Assembly: GCA_013397935.1 (NCBI GenBank)
Contig: VZRN01000227.1
Location: forward strand, 136,114-200,113
From: Dasyornis broadbenti
Lineage: Eukaryota; Chordata; Aves; Passeriformes; Dasyornithidae
Reading direction: 5' to 3'
DNA: 64,000 nt
The stretch's first letter is position 1, and every line of letters starts with the position of its first letter. Shown here one piece after another: positions 39,898 through 50,800 of the stretch. Under the pieces are notes generated by a model, which was not told the DNA's origin, ran no database searches, and saw only the letters and a list, made by a program, of their open reading frames with translations. Both the position numbers and the translations under genes were made by a program.

Positions 39898-42754
39898 AGT
39901 GGTCTTCAGAAAATGGCATGGTTACAACAATGCTGAGTGAAAGCATCAGCCAATTTCCTCTTTGGGTCAGGACTCCTATGATTTAGCTGTAGAAACATCC
40001 TACAGAATTTGCCAAAAGTAGAAAGAATAGGTTCATGCTTGTCGGTTCTGTTTTCCTAGGTTAATTTAATGCCACAGTGACTCCTGGTTTTCAGTTCCTA
40101 ACAGAGGATGTGATAATCAGGTGGACAGGTCTGAATGCATGGGAAAGTATATCAACATGATGGACCAAATCCTATCAGTTGTGCTTCCTAACGGGTTAGA
40201 TGTCTTACAGCCTTCTCTCAGGCTTTGCATACCCCCATGACCAAATAAAATGGGAGGAGAAGGATGCAGCAGCATTTCCACATCAGCTTCCTGCCTTCCA
40301 AGCACCGAGGAACCTGTCTGAACGCAGTGACCTTAACTGCACTCTCTCTCCTGAAACAGATTCTGTTTGATGGGGAGAAGGAGGAGACAGGTTGGAAGTT
40401 GTGCCCGCATGCTTAAGAAAGAAACCTCCCCTTCTGCTCAGGAACTCTGCATCAATTTCAGACTTGATTGCATCACACTTGCCACTTCAAAGCCTTCAGC
40501 GACTGATCACACACTTGGAAAATATCAAACCTAACTTAACCTGACGTGGTTATCAGTGTAACTCAACCTGTCCGACAGCCTCCTTCCTCAGGGTTGCTAC
40601 GACCTCCTTGTACTCAGAAGTGCCTCCGAGGAAAGAGCAGGCATTTCCTCCCAGCGTTGTTCAGAGTGATAATTGCTTGTTTTAAAAGGAAGCTACCTCT
40701 GTATATTTTCCTTGGGATTGATACAATTCAGTTTTTCATACAGTGACTTTGTTTTATTGCTTTGTATTAGAATTATTTTAAATACTCCCTAAATGAAGAG
40801 ATGTAGTCTTACCTAGAGTCTTTATATAAATGATGTCACTTTAATGTATTTTCAGTTTATTTGTTATGATCCTAGGTCTGATTCATGGAATAGTTCCAGT
40901 GATGAGGGTGAAAACCAGTCTGCCCCTGGCTGGGGTTTCTTCTGTTGACATTCCACTTGATGTGAAGAAATAAACTGTAGGAAACACAGGTTCAAGTCCC
41001 AGCTCTAATGAAAATGTACCTAGTGAAATACACAGAGAGAGTTTCCAGGTAGTTCCAGAGGGCCTCAGGCTGCACTGACCTGCCTTCAGCCTTCTTGATC
41101 CAAAACGTCATGCCTGAGCTTTGCTGAAGATACATTTATCACTAAGGAAATATGTTTCCACCTCCTCTCACCTCTCCTTTGAGAATTCAGATTTTGGGGC
41201 ATCCAGCTGCTGCTGTAACCAGGGTTCCCACCAGTTTACCAGTGGCTCATACTACTTCAGTGGCAGTTCTGACAAAATGCGTACCAAGCAACATAATCTC
41301 TTGGAGTTGGGGGAAAGCAGTCATCGCTAGAGGCTGGTGGTATCTCAACAGCAGCTGTGAGAGAAGGAGGGAGTCCAAAGTTGTGTGTTTACACACAGAG
41401 TGGCAAACAAGCAACCTCCAGGCATCAGGCACTGTGTAGCTGAAGGGAATCAGCATTCAGTTTGGAAGTGACAGCAGCAACTCCATCCTTGTGTCCCTGT
41501 CTCGCTGACACTGCGATCAGAGCTCATCTCAGTGATGCTGCAAATGTGCCAGACTCACTCCATTTCACAGTGTGGTGGCTGGACTTGGGTCTCCATGAGC
41601 AGGAGTCATCTGGCCAAGTGTAGGCACCTGTAGTGTAAATGTCAACTATTGAATGAGCCATTCTTGGTTGTCTTGACCAATGAAACTCAGGAAAGATTGT
41701 TAGGGCATAACTATCTCACCCACAAACAGTCATTTCAAATCAGTTATTTATACTGCAAGTTCCTAGATAGTTAAATTGGAGATGTTTAAAGTCAGTGAGT
41801 GTCACCCCAAATATCAGATGTTCTCTGAAAGCCATTGCATTTTCTACAGGTTTTCCAGAAGTTATTTCTTAATCTTTCTGATGGAGCTTTTAACAGATGA
41901 ATTCTTTTTGTAGGATATTGATTCTGTCCTTTAGTCAAAAGGTCTTTTTTTTTTTCTTAAAGTTGTTTTAAAAATGTCAGGGAAATTCCAGCAATTGACA
42001 GTATTGCAGGTAGCCAGAATATAAGAGGGAAGAAGAGAAGACACCACCTCTGTTATGTATTTATGGACTTCATGACTACTGTAATGTGTAGAAAGTGTCT
42101 TTTAATAGAATTACTGGATTCAAACTGCTGCAGTCTTGTGACTTCCAAATTCTCCACACCATCTGCCCAATTAAACCAAAACACATTTAAAAGTCTCATC
42201 AGATCAGATCTTTCCATCCACACTAGTGGTTACATTTTTACACCATTATGCATGGATTTGAACAATTAGTATCAGGCCTAAGACTAGGTAGAATCAGGGC
42301 TTTAGCACTGGAATCCTTACAGGAATAGCCAACATATACAATAACTTGAAAAGTAATAGAATTATTTTTCAGGGACTTAGGCAAATGTGTAACTTAAAGC
42401 ACTTAGAAGTCCACTTCAACAGCTTAGCCTTGTTGAAGATCTTTAGGCATCTTAGGGGTACAACAATCTAAAAAGACAATCAGGGTGTGGCCTTTAAAAG
42501 TTTTTAGTATTTGGTGCTAATGGAAGATGATGGATCACCGAGCTAGGGGTGTGAATCCTTGTTTTATCCATAAGGAAGGACTGACAGGAGGGCACACTCC
42601 TCTGAAGTGTGATGATAACATGCCTTAATCTCCTAACAGATAGGTCCTGATTCTGAGCTCAGCAACACAAATGATAATGCACATCTTCATTTTGGTCAGC
42701 GGCTTGGGATATGTCTTGCTACTTTTGAATCTACTCTTAATGCAGAATAACAAC

Positions 42755-42995
42755 AAAAAATGTAAGAAAATTTTTCCCTTACGAAAATATTGAGGGTGGT
42801 CAGAACTTTCGAAGAGGTTGCCCAGAGAGGTTATGCGATTCAACGGTGGAGATGCTAAAACTGTGATAGAGTAACACTGAGAAGCCTCTTAAGCTTTGAA
42901 ATTGGATCTAACATCAAAGCTGAATCTACTTTAAATGGAAGTTTGAAGGAGATGACCTCCAGAAATCCCTTCCAATCTAAATTATTTCATGTTTC
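42755..42995 (+). mobile_element. old CR1 LINE 3' fragment, sense
   Basis: GAGGGTGGTCAGAACTT, then GAGGTTGCCCAGAGAGGTT and, at the right end, GATGACCTCCAG ... CCCTTCCAATCTAAATTATTTCATG follow the order of the CR1 3' region with substantial divergence. Boundaries are approximate. Confidence 0.7.
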
Positions 42996-44104
42996 CTATT
43001 TACTAGTTTCAGCTTACCTGACCTTACATTTAATGCAACTATTATGAAATCAATAAGTTATTTGGAATCTGTGACACTCCTCTCACCTAGAAAAGGAAGT
43101 GGCTTTAAATGTCTATTTATAATTCTGCTGGTGACTCCTTACCCTTAGACATTGCAGCTAAGTTAAACCTGCTGTTGCATGCCAATTACACATTTTGTGG
43201 TAACAGTGTTAATTAATCCCCATCTACAACAAATTTCTGCAGCTTCTTGCAGGCTGCCTTTCTTTCCTTGTTTTTGGCATTAGTGTGGTTGGCAAATTCT
43301 GCAGGTCGAGAGCTTTAGGAGGTCCCTTCTGCTGTAATTTTCTAATAATGGATGAAAGTACACTTACACTTTGAATATTAAAGAATATCTGCTTTTCATT
43401 CTGACATCCTATCAGGGCATCAGAAGCTCTTACAGAATTGTTAAGCAACAGAGGTGAACAGGTACCACATGCAATGATTACAACCAGTTGTATAAAGTTG
43501 TACTCCTTTCCCCAGGCCCTGTTCTCAATTGCACTGAGGCAAATTCAATGCAGAACATGTACATTCTGCTCCCAGAACAGTCTCTAGGTGAAATTCAACA
43601 ATAACAAGTGGTTGCATAAAACTAATTCTGCATGTGAGGTTCTCAGACAACCCAGCAAGTCTGTACTGATTTTGAATTTAATAGGTGTTTAATAGAATAC
43701 ACAAATGTGGGAGGGTTGAATGTGTAGAAGAAAAAGTTACTAATGTAACAGTGAATGTCAAAGCAGTCTGGTCCTACAGTATGATTCATATAGCTCAGAC
43801 AAATTATTTTGCAGATGAGTCTAATATTGTTGTGTTAATGTTAATAATTGCTCTTGATTACATTGAAACTGAAACTATTTCAGAAGCAGATAAATGCTGA
43901 TATAATTCAGTTCATCATTAAGATAACTAAATTTAGAAATCTGTAGGAAAATTTTGTCTCTTCATTCTTTTCATACTCCATGGATATCTAGTCAATGGAG
44001 GCCTGAAAATAACTCATCTGAAGAGACTGGGACACAATTCTGTTACTCTCCCACAGCTACCATTTGAGATGCCTTAGACCATCTGAGACATCTGCACTGG
44101 GATC

Positions 44105-44460
44105 CCTTCTCTTCTCCGGGCTGAACCCCAACTCTCTCAGTCTGTCTTCACAGGAGAAGTGTTCCAGACCTGTCATACACTTAGTGTCCCTCCTCTGGAC
44201 TTGATCTTGCAGGTCCACATCTTTCCTGTGCTGGGACCCCAGATCTGGATGCAGCACTGCAGGTGGGGTCTCTCCAGAGCAGAGCAGAGGAGCAGAATCC
44301 CCTCCCTGCTCTGCTGCCCACGCGGCTTCGGATGCAGCCCAGGACACGTTTGGCTTTCCAGGCTGTGAGCATGTATGGCTGAGACATGCTGAGCTTCTCA
44401 TTCACTAACAGCCCCAAGTCCTTCTCCCCAGAGCTGCTCTCTCTGGTCACAGCAGTCATG
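44105..44460 (-). pseudogene. CR1 LINE ORF2 C-terminal remnant, antisense, frameshifted
   Basis: Read on the minus strand, one frame gives GEKDLGLLVNEKLSMSQ and KAKRVLGCI (44181-44459). After a shift into another frame (44057-44401) it gives QVQRRDTKCMTGLEHFS and DRLRELGFSPEKRR. Both are the conserved C-terminal phrases of the CR1 reverse-transcriptase polyprotein as I remember it. The frame change shows the copy is dead. It is the clearest CR1 protein fossil in the window. Confidence 0.85.
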
Positions 44461-46297
44461 CAACAGCTACCCTCTTAGAATAAGACAAAAGAGTAAGTTA
44501 CTGTGGAGACAGCAGACCAATACCCTGAGACTGCTTTCTCAGTCCCCTGAACTGTAGTCAGTTCTCTCTGCTGTAGCATTTTCTCATCTAGTTTTATTTT
44601 TTTTTCATCAAATATTGTATCTGCTTATGACTGGCATCAGCAAAGTGGGAGTCTCCTTTTCACCTCATCTTACCAAGATTTCTTTGAGTAAAGATTCCCT
44701 TGGCAAGGAGAAGGCTTGGAAGTGGTAAGAGGATGTGGTGATTCCCCATGGTGACTGCTGGCCACATGGCCTTGGTGGGTTATGTCACTCCACGGCCATG
44801 CAGCTCAGTGGCTGCATTGTTCATCCTGCTCGATTCTGAATCCTTCTTGGTGTGGATCCTCTGTGGTTACTGCCACTGGATATCTCAAAGGATTTGGGTG
44901 CCTCGTTGCCAAGTGGAAACCTGACTTAGGAATTAATAGTGAGCTCCATGGAGCAACATTCTTAACAGCAGTGATGGGCTGTTTACTGAAAGTGAAAAAT
45001 AAATATAATGTGTTAAAGAGACAGGGGAGCATATAAGAGGAGTAACACTGGAAGACAGTAAACTATCCCAGGACAGCCCTGGCACTGCTCAGCAATCGTT
45101 GACAAGGAAAGGATGAAGACAAGCTCCTGGCAAAACAGACAGACACAGTAAAACAAAATAGACAGCATTCTTCATACTCAGTCTCTCAATCTGTTCAGCC
45201 TCTGTTACTTTGTGAAAAATGGAGGCAATCACATTTTTCATTAAAAAAATGACAAACCCAAAATCAAGCCACCCAGAAGTAATTTTTTTTTAAACTTAGC
45301 TGTAAAAAGAAGGGAACTTCCAGGTTTACTTAAACAAGAGAAAAACCAGACAACTCACCTAACCCAGCCAAAGAAACACATAACAGTTCACAGTAACTCA
45401 TGAATGTGCTAAACATGCCAGTAAAACATAGATACAAAGTTTGGTCACAGTGATTCATTGAAGTGTTGTCTTTTTCTCTAAGACCCCTGCACATATTGTG
45501 CCTTAGGGATAAGCATCCCCTTATTTTCATGTTTGCTTGCACTGTCAAGCTCTGTATAAGAACTGGTCTCCCTCAGCCTATATGAAGGTTAGTGGAAGGA
45601 TTTAGGCTCTTGCTGCTATGATTCAGCTGTCTGCTGTTTTAAGGTCTACTTTAGGATGAAGTCACTCACTCTCACTCTTTATTTCTCCCCAGTAGCTATA
45701 AAGGGTCTCTAGAGTATTTGAGGCAAGAAACTCATATTTATATTGTTGATATCTGGACTCAAACTAACCCCTGCTTTGCTACTCTGCAGCTGTCTGCAAA
45801 ACACAGAAGGAGCATCACCTCAGCTGTGTCTGGTTGCCCTTTGTGGCAGTAGTTGAGGGTTGGTCATTGCTGGGCAGCCTTGGGTTCCACCTGGGGCCTG
45901 CTCTCCTCTGCATGAGAGTTCTGGGGGCTGACAGGAGTACCAGCACCGGGCTTTGGGGAAATGTAAGCCATTGGAACATGACCCCTCGTGGGCCTAGAAA
46001 AGTCACGAGCTATGATTACTCCAAGTTTGATCTCACCTGCAGTCAGGGCTCTGGAATAGATCTGTTATGCAGTTGACAATACTCTGGATTTGGACACCAC
46101 TGCCAGGTTTTGTGAGGCCAAGGAGAATGACCATCACAGAACAGACTTGCTGCAGCTTTGCACCTACAGACATGCCTGCTCCTGTTGACATCTGGCTTTT
46201 ATTCAAATGGTGGCTGCTAGTCTTTCCCAGGCATGCCACTGATAGGCTGAGTGATGAAAACTGAGGCTGCTGGGTACCAAGCAGGCTGCATGCGTGC

Positions 46298-46302
46298 ATC
46301 TA

Positions 46303-46334
<32 letters not shown>

Positions 46335-46344
46335 CCTATATATC
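46298..46344. repeat. TATC/TGTC tetranucleotide microsatellite
   Basis: CTATCTGTCTGTCTGTCTGT followed by CTATCTATCTATCTACC. A compound tetranucleotide repeat of about 11 units, likely length-polymorphic. Confidence 0.9.
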
Positions 46345-47120
46345 ACATCAGTTTCAAGGATTGTCATTTGTACTGCCTTGTTCCATGGCATCTTGTCCCT
46401 TGACCTACCCAGAGGACAAACACTATCACTAAATGGTTCTCTAACACCTCAGAAAGGGTTTTAGTGACTACTAGTGAAATACCTAGTGAATAATCATGGC
46501 AATTCTTCAGCTGCTCGGAGTCCCTCCTCCCTACGGACTTAAAAGCACTTCAAAAATATGCAGGGACTCAGACTGACTCTGACAATAGCCTGAACCCTGT
46601 TGTAAGAAATGTACAACCTTCTTCTACCTTTTTCTATTTTCTGGCTGGCATCCCTAATGAGCAGAAAACAACTCAAGCTCTGTCAATATTATAAGAACAT
46701 TTGTTGTTTTATTTTTTTTGGTGGGTACAAAAACCACAGCTTCTTACACAGAACAAGATTATAAATAATATCTGTAACATGAGTGACCCGTAGTCTCTTT
46801 TGATTCTACACTGCAGACTGATGAAGTACTCTAAACATTTTATCATTTTGTTTCTTGTATTAGACAGATGCAAATCTGTGGAACATGGAATGATGGAACA
46901 GAATGAAGGTAACAGCAAACAAGAGGATGACCAACAACTTTTATAAAAAAAAAATTCTCTGAATTTTATTACAGTGATGGCATTTTATATCAATTATTGC
47001 AATGAATTTTCCCTAAGATGGTTAGAAAAAAGAATTGTGTTGTCCTCTACTGAATTTACATCAGTTAAAAAGCAAGCATGTTTCAATATTCCTCTTTTTC
47101 CAAAGAAAATGTAAATAATT

Positions 47121-47654
47121 TCTTTATTTTTTTCACAGGATTTACATATTTATTATTTTTTTATCACAGTTTAGTGATTCATTTCTACAGCTGAACAGCT
47201 GAGTATTCTTCCATTGAATATATTGATGTTCTGGAGACACAGGTTAGCATGTTCATTGACTTCTATAACTATTTTTCTCTCTTTGTCAAGACAAAGACCA
47301 AAATGGTGTCCTTTCTGAGCATGTTCTTCACAGTTTAATGCGCTAAATTGGCAAGTCTTATTAGTTTTAAGTCCACTCAAGTGAAATTTGTTGCTGTTAA
47401 TACACCCTTCCCAGCCCCCTCCCCCCAACAAAACTAAATTATGAATTTTCCTGATATAAAATCTGAGTTTGGGTTTCCGAGCTGAGCTCATGCACACATT
47501 GTTGCTGATGATGTCTGGCGCATTTGGACGTACTTCCCTTTCTCAGCCAAATTATTAGTTCATCAATGACACTCCCATGTCGTTACAGTCTGTGCTGTGT
47601 TCCCATCAGTCACCAACACAGTTTGATTAAGGCACTCAATTATTTTTTTGGTTT
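47121..47654 (-). other. GRIA4: proximal GRIA4 3' UTR (long-tail transcript)
   Basis: Sequence immediately downstream of the long-tail stop codon on the minus strand. Minus-strand AATAAA hexamers (TTTATT on +) occur at 47149-47154 and 47123-47128, giving a possible 3' UTR of about 500 nt. Vertebrate GRIA 3' UTRs are often longer, so further sites to the left are likely. Confidence 0.4.
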
Positions 47655-47819
47655 TTATGGTAGGTCCGATGCAATTACAGCCAATCCTGAACTTTGTCTA
47701 ATTGCAGTTCCAGTGTGCACGGCCTTCGGGCAGTCGGGAGTCAATACGCGTCCGTTTTCTCCCACACTCCCTGTGATGGATAATCTGGCTTTGTTTCTTA
47801 TGGCTTCAGAAAAGGTAAG
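47655..47819 (-). CDS. GRIA4: GRIA4 terminal exon encoding the long cytoplasmic tail
   Basis: Encodes the last 54 residues plus stop of the long GluA4 isoform, starting Leu-Thr-Phe-Ser-Glu-Ala and ending [12 protein letters not shown]. The acceptor on the minus strand is CTTTCTCTTCAAACCTAG just before CTT at 47819; the stop TAA is at 47655-47657. It joins in phase 0 to the TM4 exon after RMK, using the donor at 54436. The long tail carries the membrane-proximal segment that in mammalian GluA4 is a site for kinase regulation and scaffold binding (established for the family). The translation agrees with the mammalian tail as I recall it, with no obvious change, implying strong constraint. Because it lies 6.5 kb from the TM4 exon, it is easily missed in automated models. 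Confidence 0.93.
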
Positions 47820-50800
47820 CTAGGTTTGAAGAGAAAGCAGAAGAGAGGAAAGTGTTATAATGTTTCTGTCCTTCAACCAACCAGGACACAGCAAACACCA
47901 AAATATTAAATTGTAGACATCTGCATTTTTTCATGTTAACGTTAAATATAAAAATAGTCATCATCATAAATATAATACACAGCACTTAAATCTACTGGGG
48001 ACAAAAAGACTAGCAATTCTGAGGGTAAATTTCATTACAATAAATTGTTACTGATTTAAATATAAAATCTGAATTTGATCATGAAATTAACTGAAGAGGT
48101 AATAGCTTTATCTAAACTGCTTCAAACTAAATTTATATACAGTGAGAAGACTTTTTGGAACCTGAAAGCATTAGCATCTGTGAATAAAGTCATGCACAGG
48201 TGTTTATAGACTTTGACCTTCAGCTAGGAATGTCAAGATAAAATATAACTACTGAAAATTGTTTATAAATTGCAATATCTGTACCAGCTATCTCTGTAGC
48301 AATTCCATGGTTCAAATCTAAAGAAATGATTACTTCTTTTCACAATGCAAAGGTTTAGTGTCAAGAAATCCAAGAACTGTCCTCAAATCTCTTTCATACA
48401 TATATTTTGCTACAATTAGAAAATGTGGTAACTTTCAAAGACAATGTAACTTCTTGAGAGAAAATAATTTTCTACATTACATCTAAATTTTTCATATGAA
48501 GGTTTAAATTTTTGTTATTTTAAGATCTTTAGTTTCAGGTAAATCAGAACAAAATATCTTGTTTAGGGACAAAATTACTCAAGCAAAAAATCTGGATTTA
48601 TAGTTAAAAGATTTACAGTTATGCCATCTTACTTTAGTCATCCAAAAATCAGTAGCCTAATCTAATAGAGCTCTCTCATGTGATTATAAAAAGAAAGCCA
48701 AGATGACTAGTTTTAAGTCAATGATTTCCAGATGACTAAAATTAGGATAAGTGTTTAAGGCCAAACAATGCAGCAAGGACACCTGGAAAAGCAGGCACCC
48801 AAACTATACTACATTGAAAGAGATTTCAGAGATAACCATGCTAAGTTATTAATTAGTGGGGAAATCTGATTTCTAGTCAGCAGAACCTATGTAAATGGTG
48901 TACAGGGATGCAGTCTGAAATACCAATTGGGAAAAAAAGGGGAGATAGGAGGGTGCATTCACATAGGAGCAAAGTGATGACAAACATCATAAAGTCATTT
49001 TGTTTGCTTTATTACTAATCTCTACATTTTGAACTTTATCCCTCTGAGCCCAGTTTCTCCTTCTGAGGTAGCAGTGAAATCCTGCACTGGTGTTTGACAT
49101 GTGGAGTTAATTTTATATATGGGTTTATAGGGATGAGGAAGAGTCCTTAAAACTCCCAAACATTTCCACTGCTTCTGGTGCACTTCTGTGGAAAAGCACC
49201 AGTTTAACACTGCATTGTAAATCAATAGCTCCTTCAAAAAGAGTTGTCAAAAATACAGCAGCTGTTTGTGGTACAGTTGGAACTCGGATTTAAAGCAACT
49301 TTCTGAACCGATTACCCTAAAAACTTCAGCCCTCACAAGGAGCTAAATTCAGGAAAAGGCCTCAGCTTACAGAGGGCATTATGGCATTCTGCTTACACTG
49401 AAAAACATCAGCTTTGGTAAAGGACATCCTTTGAAAACTTCCCCTGCTGCCACTGTACTTTGTGACAGGGACTGTTACCAAACATATCTTGACCTAAAAT
49501 GACACCCAGATACAAAAAAGGTGACAGAGGTGATGAGGAAGTGGGGACCTGGGCCTATACATTACCAAGAACTTCAACTACTTCCCAGCAGCAAATAAAA
49601 ATCTCTGCCATTTGCAAAGCACAGACACAGTGTAGTGTGGTACAGATCCACATGGTGCACGTCCTGAGTCGCACTGTGAATGGATACTGGTACTGTCTGC
49701 AGAAGTGCAGAGAACAGGTTTTGGTCAATGGCAAGAAAAAGCTAAAGGTGCTTTAGTTTAGGAGAGGGATGACAGTCCAAACCAGATTAGAAAGCAAACT
49801 TGGGTGGAAAAGGGACAGCTTACTCCAGATGTGCTAAATTTCCCAGAAAGTCATCACTGTGTGCCAGAGTCTCTCCAGCACATTAATCAGCTCTCTGTTC
49901 ATGGCCGTTCAGAGTTTCCCACCAGGAAATCTGAGTGAGAGCACTCAGATTTGTATGGGATATACAAGTTGTATGTAACTGTGCTTTAGTAGCTCAGTCT
50001 AAATAACTTTCTGGCCATTGACAACACACTCAGGACAGAAAGACAATGAAAGGAATCCAGAGGAAAAAAAAAGGGGAAAAGGAAAAAAAAAAGAAGAGAA
50101 CAACACTTTCTCAGCAGCCTCCCACAGAAGAACAGAAAAGCTGCAAGGAAATGACTCTTGTCCTCTTAGTGTAGAGACTAACAACAGCTCAGCAACACAC
50201 CACAGGACAACTCAGACACTTACAGAGCCAGGAGAAGCAGGTCAAACTTGTACTTGGGACAGTGCCATAAAGCCAAGTAACTGGGCAAGTGTCTGATCTG
50301 TGTTTTAAACTATGCTATAGGTAACAAGCCAGGCTAATAGTCTGCTTAACTATGCTGATACAATTTCAGATTTATGGTCTGGATGCAGATACAGTTTCAG
50401 GAGCGGCTGGGATAAGAGGGAAAAGTCTCAGTATTCACTGTGAGTATTACCCAAACTCGTGAAAGTCTCCTTGCAGTAAGTGTATGTGGTTAATAGTGAG
50501 AACGTATTTTCAAATTTGTCATTAGTTTTGATTAAATTAGTTGTGGAATTAATCACATGAAACCACTGACTGCCTTGTTCCTAATGGGAAATGGGAATTT
50601 CAGATATCCTGATATCCTCAGTCAGTGTAATACAAATATCCTAGCCTGTGTGGGTTCTTTTGTTGTTCACGCTCCTCTAGTACTTGGGTCACATGGAAGT
50701 GTCTGGCACAAATATCTAAGATTATTTTTTAATGAATTTTTCTCTCTTGACTACGAAATTGGAAGTATACAAATCAAAATAAGTACATTACACACTTACT

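Larger units (their letters stand above)
39903..47120. other. gene-free interval up to GRIA4 3' end (39.9-47.1 kb)
   Basis: No gene recognised. It contains a sense CR1 fragment (about 42755-42995), an antisense CR1 ORF2 remnant (44105-44460) and a TATC/TGTC microsatellite (46298-46344). The rightmost kilobase or more may belong to the GRIA4 3' UTR. Confidence 0.4.

Noticed and set aside
40985..41005. GGTTCAAGTCCC, resembling a tRNA B box
   Set aside because: No A box, acceptor stem or cloverleaf can be formed from the flanking bases.
47524..47823. 99-codon + strand frame
   Set aside because: Antisense shadow of the conserved GRIA4 long-tail exon.
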